64,000 bases of DNA from Comamonas testosteroni. GTDB taxonomy: Bacteria > Pseudomonadota > Gammaproteobacteria > Burkholderiales > Burkholderiaceae_C. The notes under the pieces are model-generated. The model searched no databases and was not told the DNA's origin. It saw only the letters and a list, made by a program, of their open reading frames with translations. Shown here piece by piece: positions 8,045 to 15,682 of this stretch. How positions within the stretch are numbered: the first letter of the stretch is position 1; each line of letters begins with the position of its first letter. The position numbers and the translations under genes are program-made. Where the stretch lies: positions 3,224,001 to 3,288,000 of the forward strand of contig NZ_CP043568.1 of assembly GCF_014076415.1 (NCBI RefSeq), given 5' to 3'.

Positions 8045-8479
8045 TCAGGCCTCAGGCGAGGAGGGCCAGAACATCTCTCGCACTTCGGGAGAGTAGTACG
8101 GCAATGCGAGTACCGCGCCAAACAGCGCAAAGCCCAAGGCCGATGTCGCGTTCCCCAGGCCGGACAGCACAATCGGCGGGCTGAAGCATGTGACGACCCA
8201 CGTCGCGGCAGAAGACCACAGGGCAAACCGAGGTGCCCATGCTCTGAACCGCAGCAGCCCATAAAACCCGTAAAAGGAAATGAGGCCGAGCACCACGAGC
8301 ACCGAAAGCGCCAGCAAGAAGATCCAGTCCGTGGGGCCGACTTCCGACTGCATCAGCAGGCTCTGGGAAAGATCGGTCAGCTCATGAGGCACCAGATCGA
8401 AGCCATATTCCGCCAGCATTCCGAATAATGGGATGCCCAGCGAAGCAATCACCAATGCGCGATACGTCGATTTGCCCAT
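8045..8479 (-). CDS. Four-helix membrane protein, unknown function
   Basis: The start is set at the ATG at 8479, five bases after GGAG. The 144-residue product has hydrophobic segments at about residues 7-24, 50-76, 86-108 and 111-128, consistent with four membrane helices. It ends next to the bidirectional terminator. No motif allows a family call. Confidence 0.5.
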   Translation of the reverse strand: MGKSTYRALVIASLGIPLFGMLAEYGFDLVPHELTDLSQSLLMQSEVGPTDWIFLLALSVLVVLGLISFYGFYGLLRFRAWAPRFALWSSAATWVVTCFSPPIVLSGLGNATSALGFALFGAVLALPYYSPEVREMFWPSSPEA

Positions 8480-8613
8480 ACCCACTCCAAGTTGCGATTG
8501 GCGAATCGTACTACCGCCCTCCCGCTTTTAGCGACCTGCACCGCGAATGCGCAAGCCCCGTGTTGCACTGGCTAGGCGCAGGCAGCGCCACAGACTACCC
8601 AAAACCTGCGCAG

Positions 8614-9171
8614 TTAAACGGACCGCTGCCCGTCCGCCAGCCGGCGCAGCAGCTGCAGCTGCTCGCTCTGGATGGTGATAAGTTCGCTCCACTGCGTTTT
8701 CTGCAGCTCGTCGATTTTTTCGTGCAGCAGCATGATTTCCAGCTCGGCCTTGAGGTTGACTTCGTAGTCGTGCTCTCCGCGAATGCGGTCCTTGTCTGCC
8801 TGCCGGTTCTGCGACATGAGAATGATGGGCGCCTGTATGGCCGCCAGCATGGACAGAAACAGGTTCAGCAGAATATAGGGGTACGGGTCGAAGGTGGAGC
8901 CGCGCGCCCACAGCAGCAAAGAGTTGAGGCCCACCCAGACCAGCATGGTTGCGCAAAACAGCGCCACAAAGGCCCAGGAGCCGCCAAAGGTGGCGACGGC
9001 ATCGGCTGCGCGCTGGCCGAAGGTGGGCGGCGTTTGATCCAGCTCCTGATCCACATTGCGCGAAATGTGCTTGCGCCGGGCAATGTGCTGGGCGACCTTG
9101 AGCGCTCTGGCGTCCAAGGTATCTGCGGAGGCGCCAAACAGCCTCTTCGCAACGGTATCCGTATTGAGCAT
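8614..9171 (-). CDS. DUF1003-domain membrane protein
   Basis: The 185-residue protein matches the DUF1003 family: a short polar N-terminus, two adjacent membrane helices (about residues 65-85 and 97-115, containing DPYPYILLNLFLSMLAAIQAPIILMSQNRQ), then a charged helical tail. AAGGAAG lies before the ATG. The segment PYPYILLNLxLS with the following MSQNRQ is the family signature. The function of DUF1003 proteins is not established. It is divergent from the universal stress genes. Confidence 0.85.
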   Translation of the reverse strand: MLNTDTVAKRLFGASADTLDARALKVAQHIARRKHISRNVDQELDQTPPTFGQRAADAVATFGGSWAFVALFCATMLVWVGLNSLLLWARGSTFDPYPYILLNLFLSMLAAIQAPIILMSQNRQADKDRIRGEHDYEVNLKAELEIMLLHEKIDELQKTQWSELITIQSEQLQLLRRLADGQRSV

Positions 9172-9329
9172 GGGACTTCCTTGTCATTCGAAGGATGAAG
9201 ACATCGTCAGCATGCTACCCAAGCCTGGCGCCTGCCTTGCGCCCTGTCGCGCCGCCGCCACCGTCATGCGGCAACAAGCACAAGCGGGGGAATGCTTGAA
9301 TATTGACGCCAGGTGTTGCAATGGCTGCC

Positions 9330-9370
9330 CCGGAGTGTGAGTATGGGTAGGCAATCGTTCGGATTGCGTT
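9330..9370 (+). repeat. Leader repeat copy 1, before first universal stress gene
   Basis: A 41-bp leader beginning CCGGAGTGTGAGTATGGGT and ending in a hairpin (GCAATC, 5-nt loop, GATTGC, 9351-9367) is nearly identical to the sequence at 9944-9985. Each copy precedes one universal stress gene, so the duplication included the control region. Its role, promoter or mRNA leader element, is not known. Confidence 0.6.
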
Positions 9371-9399
9371 GCTACCGCTGATGCCCAAGGAGGCTGAAA

Positions 9400-9852
9400 A
9401 TGTTCAAGCACATTCTGATTCCGACAGACGGCTCGAAACTCTCCGAAGCTGCACTGCGTGCAGGCTTGCAGCTGGCCAAGGAGCAAGGCTCCGACGTGAC
9501 GGTGCTTTATGTGATGCCGGACTATTCGGCCCTGATGTATAGCGGCGAGGGGATGGTGGCCTACAACCCCAGCGAGATGCGCCGGGACGCCGAGCTAACG
9601 GCCGACACCGTGCTAAAGACGGTGCAGGACATTGCCGAGGCCGAGGGAGTGGACTGCAAGTTGGAGCGGACGATGAACTTTTCGGTGCACCAGGCCATCA
9701 TCCAACAGGCCAAGGACAGCCACTGCGACCTGATCTGCATGGCATCGCACGGTCGCAAGGGCCTTGCCGGCATTTTGCTGGGCAGCGAAACCCAGCGCGT
9801 GCTGGTGAACAGCGGCATTCCGGTGCTGGTGCACAGGCCTGCGGCCAATTAG
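9400..9852 (+). CDS. Universal stress protein (UspA family)
   Basis: The 150-residue protein has the UspA fold: N-terminal FKHILIPTDGSKLSEAAL, and near the C-terminus MASHGRKGLAGILLGSETQRVLVNSGIPVLVHRP. That last stretch carries the ATP-binding G-x2-G-x9-G(S/T) motif in the form GRKGLAGILLGSE. AAGGAGG precedes the ATG at good spacing. It is the first of two tandem paralogs sharing a similar leader. Such proteins aid survival in stress or low oxygen. The trigger here is unknown. Confidence 0.92.
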   Translation: MFKHILIPTDGSKLSEAALRAGLQLAKEQGSDVTVLYVMPDYSALMYSGEGMVAYNPSEMRRDAELTADTVLKTVQDIAEAEGVDCKLERTMNFSVHQAIIQQAKDSHCDLICMASHGRKGLAGILLGSETQRVLVNSGIPVLVHRPAAN

Positions 9853-9943
9853 GTCAGAGCCGATTTCCACTGGATTTCAGGCCTTTGCTTGCCCATCAAA
9901 AAAACCGCCTGAATACCTACTTCTGGGTGTTGCATTAGCCATC

Positions 9944-9985
9944 CCGGAGTGTGAGTATGGGTTTGGCAATCGTTCGGATTGCGTG
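9944..9985 (+). repeat. Leader repeat copy 2, before second universal stress gene
   Basis: This is the second copy of the leader at 9330-9370, with the same GCAATC/GATTGC hairpin (9966-9982) and one inserted base after GTATGGGT. Confidence 0.6.
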
Positions 9986-10022
9986 GCAATCCCACAGGCG
10001 CTGGCGCGCAAGGAGGCTAAAA

Positions 10023-10478
10023 ATGTTCAAGCACATTCTGATTCCTACGGACGGCTCGAAACTCTCCGAAGCCGCGCTGCGTGCGGGCATGGAGTTTGCC
10101 AAGGAGCAAGACTCCCAGGTGACGGTGCTGTACGTGATGCCAGACTATGCCGCCTTGATGTACAGCGGCGAGGCGATGATGACCTACAACACCAGCGACC
10201 TGAACAAGGACGCCGAGAGAACGGCCGACAAGGTGTTGCAAGAGGTGCAGGACATTGCCAGGGCCGAGGGGGTGTATTGCAGGACGGCACGAGCCATGAA
10301 CGCCTCGGTGCACAAGGCCATCATCCATCAAGCCGAGGAAAGCCACTGCGACCTGATCTGCATGGCATCGCACGGCCGCAAAGGCATTGCCGGCATTCTG
10401 CTGGGCAGCGAAACCCAGCGCGTGCTGGTGAACAGCCACATTCCGGTGCTGGTGCACAGGCCTGTGGTCAAAGAGTAA
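10023..10478 (+). CDS. Universal stress protein (UspA family), tandem paralog
   Basis: The start is set at the ATG at 10023, which has AGGAGG 8 bp upstream and aligns with the start of the first copy. A longer upstream extension would translate the leader repeat. The 151-residue product keeps the same MFKHILIPTDGSKLSEAALRAG start and the GRKGIAGILLGSETQRVLVNS nucleotide-binding end, with most changes in the middle. The pair arose by local tandem duplication of gene and leader. Both may form homo- or heterodimers. Confidence 0.92.
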   Translation: MFKHILIPTDGSKLSEAALRAGMEFAKEQDSQVTVLYVMPDYAALMYSGEAMMTYNTSDLNKDAERTADKVLQEVQDIARAEGVYCRTARAMNASVHKAIIHQAEESHCDLICMASHGRKGIAGILLGSETQRVLVNSHIPVLVHRPVVKE

Positions 10479-10484
10479 AACTGC

Positions 10485-10637
10485 TTACCACCAGCGGATA
10501 GCCAGCACCAGGGCGGCCAGCCCGGCGGCCGCAACGCCACATGCTGCAATGACATAGGCGATGGCGATGCGGCGGGCATGGCGTTCTGCTGCGGCGGCAT
10601 TCAATGGCGCGGTGACGGTTATTTTGGAAGACATCAT
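10485..10637 (-). CDS. Possible 50-residue single-helix membrane protein
   Basis: Reading the minus strand from ATG at 10637 gives a 50-residue protein: a short polar N-terminus (MMSSKITVTAPLNAAAAERH), a basic patch (ARR) and one long hydrophobic helix ending in RWW. It is convergent with the stress gene. The composition fits a small inner-membrane protein, but no family is recognised and the ribosome site is weak. Confidence 0.4.
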   Translation of the reverse strand: MMSSKITVTAPLNAAAAERHARRIAIAYVIAACGVAAAGLAALVLAIRWW

Positions 10638-10716
10638 CAGCCCTGATGAGCATCAACCGCGTGCGCGCCGGCACCACCAACCACCTGAACCTGCAGCTTT
10701 TCGAGGAGCAGTCGCC

Positions 10717-10851
10717 ATGCGCATCTTTGTTCTGAAATGTGGCTGCGCTTCCACCCATCACATTGCCCGCAGCGCCGCCGAAGCGCTTGACCACGGCTTT
10801 GCCGAGCTGGGCCACCTGGGCTTGGGAGTCTCCTGCCGATGCATCCGATAG
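10717..10851 (+). CDS. Possible 44-residue small protein with Cys-x-Cys motifs
   Basis: AGGAG lies 9 bp before the ATG. The product has CGC near the start and CRC at the end (residues 8-10 and 41-43), which could bind metal. The stop codon overlaps the next small frame. No relative is recognised. Confidence 0.4.
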   Translation: MRIFVLKCGCASTHHIARSAAEALDHGFAELGHLGLGVSCRCIR

Positions 10852-10976
10852 ACACCGTGCTGCAGGAGCTGCAGCACCGCGAGCGCCAGCGCAGCCGCCT
10901 GCTTCACGCTATGGAAAGCAAAGCAGCTACCGCCAGCCCAGCAATGCTATCGGCAGCAAACTACTATCAAATGTAG
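10839..10976 (+). CDS. Possible 45-residue small protein, overlaps the previous one
   Basis: The ATG at 10839 lies inside the end of the previous frame (13-bp overlap), suggesting coupled translation. The product begins MHPIDTVLQELQHRERQRSR, a charged helical segment. It is followed about 50 bp later by a hairpin with a T-run. The function is unknown. Confidence 0.35.
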   Translation: MHPIDTVLQELQHRERQRSRLLHAMESKAATASPAMLSAANYYQM

Positions 10977-11024
10977 CTAGAGCAAGCGCAACGTGCTCAT
11001 AAATTGAGAAGCCACTACCCCAAC

Positions 11025-11061
11025 AAAAGCCCGCAAGGTTCAAGACCCGGGGGGCTTTTTT
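11025..11061 (+). terminator. Rho-independent terminator
   Basis: AAAAGCCC and GGGCTTTT form the base of a hairpin, followed by a T-run to 11061. It ends the two overlapping small frames. Confidence 0.65.
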
Positions 11062-11251
11062 GATCACCAAGGGGTTCTGATGACCGATACCTCTGACCGC
11101 GATGAACTGGTGCGGCAGCCCGCGTGCCGCTTTGTGTGGCCGGCGAAAATCGTCGGGAGTGTAAGAACTGCGAGCGGCTGCTCAGCAGCAGCCCGCTGTT
11201 TGCCCATCTCTCGTTCCTGGCGATTCTGCTCAGAAGATCGAAAAAACGCTC

Positions 11252-11860
11252 TCAGATATGCAGCATCGCCAGCCCGCCCACGCCCAGGCCGAGCGCGGCC
11301 ACGCCAAGCATCCCGTATTCGAGCCATTTCTTCTTGGTCAGCAGTGCAATGGCTGCAAGGGCAATGGCGACCTGCAGCGCGGTGGTGGCCTGAGCCCAGC
11401 GGTGATGCAGGTGCATCTGCATCTCGGACTGCTCGTCCCAATGCCGGGCCTCCGCTTCCAGACGCTCGGCATCGCGCTTGATGTCGTCCTTTTCCTTCTC
11501 GTAGCGCTCCACCTTGGCCTGGTAGGCAGCCCGCTTGTCCTCAGTGGCCACCAGATCGCGCGCAAACTCGGACATCGACTGCTTGGTGCTCTTGGCCTGA
11601 TAGAAGGCCCACTGATTCGCCGCCTCGGTCTTCTTGATGGCTGCGTCGTTCTTGTACAGCCCGGCACTGGCCTGGGTGGCACCGCCCATGTACGAGAAGA
11701 TGGCGCCCACCGTGGCGATAACGGCGGTGCACATGGCGATCTGGTTGGTCAGGCTGCCGCCGCCGATGCCGTGATGGGCGGTTTCGCCATGTTCGCCCTG
11801 GGCGGCATGTTCGAGTTCGTGATCGTGCGGGCCGTGGACGTGAAAGCCGTTGGAAGACAT
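11252..11860 (-). CDS. DUF4337-family membrane protein
   Basis: The ATG at 11860 (MSSNGFHVHGPHDHELEH) is preferred over an in-frame TTG. The 202-residue protein has a His-rich N-terminus, one membrane helix near residues 40-60, a long charged coiled-coil middle (TKQSMSEFARDLVATEDKRAAYQAKVERYEKEKDD...), and two C-terminal helices with WLEYGMLGVAALGLGVGGL. This order of helix, coiled coil and helical hairpin is the DUF4337 layout. The role is unknown. The long plus-strand frame opposite is a shadow. Confidence 0.8.
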   Translation of the reverse strand: MSSNGFHVHGPHDHELEHAAQGEHGETAHHGIGGGSLTNQIAMCTAVIATVGAIFSYMGGATQASAGLYKNDAAIKKTEAANQWAFYQAKSTKQSMSEFARDLVATEDKRAAYQAKVERYEKEKDDIKRDAERLEAEARHWDEQSEMQMHLHHRWAQATTALQVAIALAAIALLTKKKWLEYGMLGVAALGLGVGGLAMLHI

Positions 11861-12070
11861 AGGTGGCAAATTCTTGATAGCAATGGGTGGCGCATTATGG
11901 GGCCGGCATGACCGCCACCAGGGCTTCAGAGCCCACTGGTACGCCGAAGGCGCTGCCTTGCTGGACAGGCTTCGCGACCGGCATCAGCAAGTGGCCATGG
12001 GCAATTAGCGACCAGCAGAGCTGGCCAAGCTGACGGGGATCACTTGAGTCCCCACTCCCCTTCCCTCTCA

Positions 12071-12110
12071 CACAAAAGCCCGCCAGGTTTGCACCTGGCG
12101 GGCTTTTGTG
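12071..12110. terminator. Perfect 18-bp palindromic terminator
   Basis: CACAAAAGCCCGCCAGGT pairs perfectly with its complement across a 4-nt loop (12089-12092), giving an A/T-flanked stem that can terminate in both directions. It is near the left edge of the ISL3 element. Confidence 0.75.
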
Positions 12111-12169
12111 TGCCTGTGACGCTTTACTCAAAAAACGGCCAGCAGCAAGTATCGCCCCCCAAAGAAAAA

Positions 12170-13476
12170 GGTTCATCGCGCATTACCGGGGAAGGCTGCG
12201 CGAATCTTCAGAAAGAAATAGTCCTGATCGCGGTAGCCATAGGCCCGGCGCTTGATGACCTTGATGGTGTTGTTGATGCCCTCGACAACACTTGTGTTCA
12301 ACGGATGCCGGCATCGGGCGATGATCCCGTGCAGGTAGCTTTGCAAGCGCTGAGCAAAGGTGCTCAGTGCTGTAATACCGCTTTGGCGCGCTTGCTCACA
12401 CCAGTGCTGCCAGGCGCGATGCGCCCAAGCCGGACGACGGTAAAACCACAGCTGTTTTAGCTCATCGCGCAAGACGTATACCGCCATTAATGGCTCATTG
12501 GCCGCCAGCAGCTCCTTGAGCTGCACTGCTTGTTGAGCCTGCAGCTTGTTGCGATTGCGCAGTAGCAACCAGCGGCTGGACTTGAGCACCTTGCGCGCCA
12601 AGGGCTGTTGGCGCAGCAAGTTGGCCTGATCGACACGCACTCGGTCGATAACCTCCCGGCCATACTTGGCCACGACATGGAACAGGTCATAGACGATCTC
12701 GGCGTTGGGGCAGTTGGCCTGGATCTCCAGCTCGTAGGCAGTAGTCATGTCGATAGCAACCGCGCGAATGCGCTGGGCAACGCCAACGGGCAACTGCTCG
12801 AAGAACTGGCGGGCCGTCTCGCGTGAGCGCCCTTGCCCCACCCACAGCACCTGCCGGCTGATGGGGTCGATGACGACTGTGGCGTAGCGATGGCCCTTGT
12901 GCAACGCAAACTCGTCCATTGCCAAGTACTCGATCCGCTCCCATTGCGGCTGCGCGGTAGTGGCCAGCAATAAGGTCTTGTCGATGGACTTGACCGTGTG
13001 CCACCCAAGATCGAAGAAGGCCGCGACTGCCTTGATGCTGCTGCTGCGAAGCAACTGGCTGCACGCCTGTGCCAGACGGTCTGTGACGCGCTGGTAGCGA
13101 CCGAGCCAGCTGAGTTTCTCCAGGCGCGGGCCACCACAGCTATCGCACCACAGACGCCGACGCGGCACATGCAGCACCACCTTGTACTCGAACAATGCCA
13201 GATCGCGCACGCGCCGTGTCGTGGTCTCATGGACTTGGCTGCACTGCGCACCGCAGCGCTCGCAATGCATGATGCTGGCCTGCGGCTTCAGATAGATCGA
13301 CACGGTGCGGCTATCGCCCTGGGGCCACTGCACACGTTCAACCTCGTAGCCCTCCCAGCCGCCAAGAGCCTGCAATAACTTCGAGTCCAGCATTTGATTT
13401 GTTCTCCGATGTCAGCTTCGCTGCCGTCAGATTACAAAACGAACGGGCTCATCTCCACGGAATTCCTCGATGAACC
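12170..13476 (-). mobile_element. Complete ISL3-family insertion sequence with 8-bp target duplication
   Basis: The 1307-bp element is bounded by inverted repeats starting GGTTCATCG on the left and its complement CGATGAACC on the right. Similarity extends about 23 bp inwards with mismatches. The 8-bp flanks are identical, AAGAAAAA at 12162-12169 and 13477-13484, which is the duplication size known for ISL3. The transposase stop codon lies inside the left repeat. The target was the T-tract of the terminator after the RRM gene. Confidence 0.92.
12173..13393 (-). CDS. ISL3-family transposase
   Basis: The 406-residue protein has the ISL3 layout. An N-terminal zinc-finger region (CERCGAQC, residues 44-51, and CDSCGG, 82-87) is followed by a helix-turn-helix stretch and the DDE catalytic domain starting near YLAMDEFALHKGHRYATVV. 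Further motifs are IDMTTAYELEIQANCPNAEIVYDLFHV and the C-terminal VVEGINNTIKVIKRRAYGYRD, which carries the last acidic residue. It is full length and appears functional. A GGAGAA ribosome site precedes the ATG. Confidence 0.93.
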   Translation of the reverse strand: MLDSKLLQALGGWEGYEVERVQWPQGDSRTVSIYLKPQASIMHCERCGAQCSQVHETTTRRVRDLALFEYKVVLHVPRRRLWCDSCGGPRLEKLSWLGRYQRVTDRLAQACSQLLRSSSIKAVAAFFDLGWHTVKSIDKTLLLATTAQPQWERIEYLAMDEFALHKGHRYATVVIDPISRQVLWVGQGRSRETARQFFEQLPVGVAQRIRAVAIDMTTAYELEIQANCPNAEIVYDLFHVVAKYGREVIDRVRVDQANLLRQQPLARKVLKSSRWLLLRNRNKLQAQQAVQLKELLAANEPLMAVYVLRDELKQLWFYRRPAWAHRAWQHWCEQARQSGITALSTFAQRLQSYLHGIIARCRHPLNTSVVEGINNTIKVIKRRAYGYRDQDYFFLKIRAAFPGNAR

Positions 13477-13484
13477 AAGAAAAA

Positions 13485-13505
13485 GCCCACGCTTTTGGCG
13501 TGGGC
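13485..13505 (-). terminator. Terminator of the infA-RRM operon, split from its T-tract by the IS
   Basis: GCCCACGC, a 5-nt loop and GCGTGGGC form the hairpin. On the minus strand it is followed by TTTTTCTT, which is exactly the 8-bp site duplicated by the ISL3 insertion. A copy of the T-tract therefore still follows the hairpin. Confidence 0.75.
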
Positions 13506-13527
13506 CCTTCTTACAGATCGAAGAAGA

Positions 13528-13779
13528 TTATTTGCGTGGACGGGCCAGGGCCACTCCCACAGCACGACCGCCCAGCGGTTGGTCGTTCAGCTCCTGGATG
13601 GCTTTCTGCGCTTGCTCGGGAGTGCTCATTTCCACAAAGCCGAAGCCGCGCGAACGGCCGGTTTCACGATCCATGATGACGTCGGCGGCAACGACATCGC
13701 CGCAGCTGCCGAAATGGGCGCGCAGGGCATCGCTGTCAACCGTGTAGCTGAGATTGGTCACATAGAGATTGGATTCCAT
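13528..13779 (-). CDS. RRM-type RNA-binding protein
   Basis: The 83-residue protein is a single RNA recognition motif. RNP2 is LYVTNL (residues 5-10) and RNP1 is RGFGFVEM (44-51), with the aromatic residues needed to stack on RNA. Bacterial proteins of this small type are often cold- or stress-regulated RNA chaperones. It lies 61 bp downstream of infA on the same strand and is followed by a clear terminator. Confidence 0.9.
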   Translation of the reverse strand: MESNLYVTNLSYTVDSDALRAHFGSCGDVVAADVIMDRETGRSRGFGFVEMSTPEQAQKAIQELNDQPLGGRAVGVALARPRK

Positions 13780-13839
13780 GGTGTTCTTTCAAAGTGGGCT
13801 CATGCATTTCAGCGATGAGCGAATAGGAGGTTGAGAGGG

Positions 13840-14112
13840 TCAGCGACGACGCTTGAAGGCAGGGTTGCCACCAGGAGCGCCGCCAGTGCGTGGAGCAAGA
13901 TGGCGAAAGGTCACTCGTCCCTTGTTCAAGTCGTAGGGCGACATTTCAACGGTCACTTTGTCGCCAGCCAGAACGCGAATACGGTGCTTGCGCATCTTTC
14001 CGCCGCTGTATGCGATGAGCTGATGGCCGTTCTCCAGAGTCACGCGAAATCGCGCATCCGGCAGCACTTCATCAACTCGTCCTGACATCTCGATTAGTTC
14101 TTCTTTTGCCAA
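13840..14112 (-). CDS. infA: Translation initiation factor IF-1
   Basis: The 90-residue protein is IF-1: [62 protein letters not shown] spans the OB fold. IF-1 binds the ribosomal A site during initiation. It is longer than the usual 72 residues because of a basic glycine-rich tail ([18 protein letters not shown]), typical of the second, non-ribosomal-operon infA copy in betaproteobacteria. The neighbour is an RRM protein, so the unit may serve translation under stress; that is inference. Confidence 0.93.
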   Translation of the reverse strand: MAKEELIEMSGRVDEVLPDARFRVTLENGHQLIAYSGGKMRKHRIRVLAGDKVTVEMSPYDLNKGRVTFRHLAPRTGGAPGGNPAFKRRR

Positions 14113-14143
14113 AGTAGCTCCTGTGAGTGAAGGATTCAGCCGC

Positions 14144-14362
14144 TCAATTCAGACTGTGGTTCAGCACCATGTTGCGCCCCTCGATCAGGGCATAGTTAGA
14201 GGCGAGCGACTCGTTAGAAAACTGAGGGACAAATCGAATGACGCGGTCATAAGCGCCGCGGCGAATGGAAACGGCAGCCAGGAATTGGCCGCTGGTGCTC
14301 GGCTGTGTCAGAGGTGTGACCACGTAGCGGCCAATCTGCTCTGTAATGTTTTTGTGCAGCAT
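14144..14362 (-). CDS. Small hypothetical protein upstream of infA
   Basis: The ATG at 14362 gives 72 residues ([15 protein letters not shown]...). A GTG at 14380 is an alternative. The core [40 protein letters not shown] resembles short betaproteobacterial proteins of unknown function often found beside cold-shock genes. It precedes infA by 31 bp on the same strand, suggesting a three-gene unit with infA and the RRM gene. Confidence 0.55.
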   Translation of the reverse strand: MLHKNITEQIGRYVVTPLTQPSTSGQFLAAVSIRRGAYDRVIRFVPQFSNESLASNYALIEGRNMVLNHSLN

Positions 14363-14380
14363 GAAAACGGACGGCCGCAC

Positions 14381-14765
14381 GCACGATTGCGCAGACCATC
14401 AAGTGAGATAGGGAAGGCCCGCTGTGAATTCAGGGGGCAACGCAGATCCATAAGAATGTTCAGGATCTGGGGGGTTCGCCTAGAGGGGAGTGACCACCGC
14501 GTGCTTTGCTAGAAGAGCGGCTACCTGCGGCCAAGGGGCGGCAATGGTGTCAGACAGGCACTGTTGGGGCGAACGGCCTAAACAGCGAGTGGAACCAGTA
14601 TAGGTGAACTGAAAGACCTTTGGTTGACAACATGCAACACCGGCAAAGGGGTGGTGCTTGAGCCAGATCTCCCCCTGCTCTTTCGAACAAGAAATCTATA
14701 GACCTGCCCGCGGTAACCCTGTACCGTGGGATCAACTGATCTGCAATCTACTGAGAGTCTTAGCC
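14381..14765. other. Gap with no recognised gene
   Basis: No frame in this 385-bp stretch has a ribosome site or family features. It contains the upstream region of the infA unit on one side and of the small plus-strand gene on the other. Confidence 0.4.
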
Positions 14766-14948
14766 ATGAGTCCAACTAAAAAGCCCGCCGTCCACCATAT
14801 CGTGGAGGCCAAGCGATGGGAGCTCAGCCGGGAGAAAGAGCGCATCACCTACCCGACCGACCATGCCGGCCCCGTCCGGATGGACTGGCGCAAGCGCGAG
14901 AACTACTCTGCCACCGATCTCGACTATCGAGGCCGAAACAAGACCTAG
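14766..14948 (+). CDS. 60-residue charged protein, unknown function
   Basis: The ATG at 14766 gives a highly charged protein (MSPTKKPAVHHIVEAKRWEL... ending YRGRNKT). An in-frame extension to 14658 is possible but reads through non-coding-looking sequence. A strong terminator follows within 30 bp, which supports a real transcript. No family is recognised. Confidence 0.45.
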   Translation: MSPTKKPAVHHIVEAKRWELSREKERITYPTDHAGPVRMDWRKRENYSATDLDYRGRNKT

Positions 14949-14972
14949 AGATCCTTCCACCCCATTGCCATT

Positions 14973-14996
14973 GCCCGCCTTCGTGCGGGCTTTTTT
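14973..14996 (+). terminator. Rho-independent terminator
   Basis: GCCCGC, a 6-nt loop containing TTCG and GCGGGC are followed by six T. It ends the small gene before it. Confidence 0.85.
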
Positions 14997-15018
14997 ATTG
15001 CCAAAACAGGAGGCATGC

Positions 15019-15384
15019 ATGCGCCATACCGGAACGCTTTTCCTCAGCCGCCCCCCGCCGCCACAGGCCAGCACGGCGCTGTGCGGCGCTTTTCAGCTGC
15101 AGTTGCAGCTGCTGGACCGCCTGGGCCCGCACCACACCGAGCCGTGGCGCGCCACCTGGACGGGCGTAGCAGCGCAGCGCTTTTGGCAAACACACCATGC
15201 CGCCCTGCTGCCCGGCACCGCCCTGGTGGTGGAGCTGGAGCGCGCCCACATCCACACGCTGGCCTGCCGCCCGCCACGTAGTGAGGTGCATACCCGCGTC
15301 GTCCACTGCGCACTGGTACCGGCGCGCAGCCAGGAGCCTGCCAGTGCTTCAACGCGGTATGCGCACCCGCAGCACGCAATGTGA
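15019..15384 (+). CDS. Hypothetical protein in the prophage-remnant region
   Basis: The start is the ATG at 15019, five bases after AGGAGG. The 121-residue product contains LQLQLLDRLGPHHTEPWRATWTGVAAQRFW and VVELERAHIHTL, a pattern I associate with small phage-type proteins of unknown function. It lies 70 bp before the excisionase-like gene. No catalytic motif is seen. Confidence 0.5.
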   Translation: MRHTGTLFLSRPPPPQASTALCGAFQLQLQLLDRLGPHHTEPWRATWTGVAAQRFWQTHHAALLPGTALVVELERAHIHTLACRPPRSEVHTRVVHCALVPARSQEPASASTRYAHPQHAM

Positions 15385-15454
15385 CCCACGCAATCGATCG
15401 ATCAACCCCGAGCCCTGCCACTGAGCAGGGTTCTTCTTTTTCAGGAGGTATGAC

Positions 15455-15682
15455 ATGGACTCTTTTCTCAGCAGCACCCAGCCGCCACCGGTCTTTCTGG
15501 CACCGGATCGCTTTGCCACGATCAAGATTTTTGCGGCCATCTCGGGCTTCACCGAGAAAGCCATTCGCCGAAAGATCGAGAGCGGTGTCTGGATCGAGCG
15601 GCGCGAGTACTTCAGGTCGCCCGATTCGCACATTTCTATCGACCGTGAAGGGGTCCGGAAATGGGTAATGCGCGGGATGTAG
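15455..15682 (+). CDS. Excisionase-like DNA-binding protein
   Basis: The 75-residue protein has the form of phage excisionases. FLAPDRFATIKIFAAISGFTEKAIRRKIESGVWIERREYFRSPDSHISIDREGVRKWV reads as a winged-helix MerR-like DNA-binding fold. CAGGAGG precedes the ATG. Its end overlaps the start of the broken integrase by 22 bp, the usual xis-int arrangement. It probably helped excise the element and is now orphaned. Confidence 0.7.
   Translation: MDSFLSSTQPPPVFLAPDRFATIKIFAAISGFTEKAIRRKIESGVWIERREYFRSPDSHISIDREGVRKWVMRGM

Noticed and set aside
11080..11250. Possible small zinc-ribbon-like protein (Cys residues in RRECKNCERL) after the terminator
   Set aside because: The likely start (ATG at 11080) and the Cys-containing part are in different frames and the end runs into the convergent DUF4337 gene. 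Too weak to call a gene or a pseudogene.
11258..11911. 217-codon plus-strand frame opposite the DUF4337 gene
   Set aside because: No start site signals; the minus-strand protein has a coherent membrane/coiled-coil layout.
12608..12826. Small frame inside the ISL3 transposase
   Set aside because: Antisense to an intact transposase and without any independent signal.
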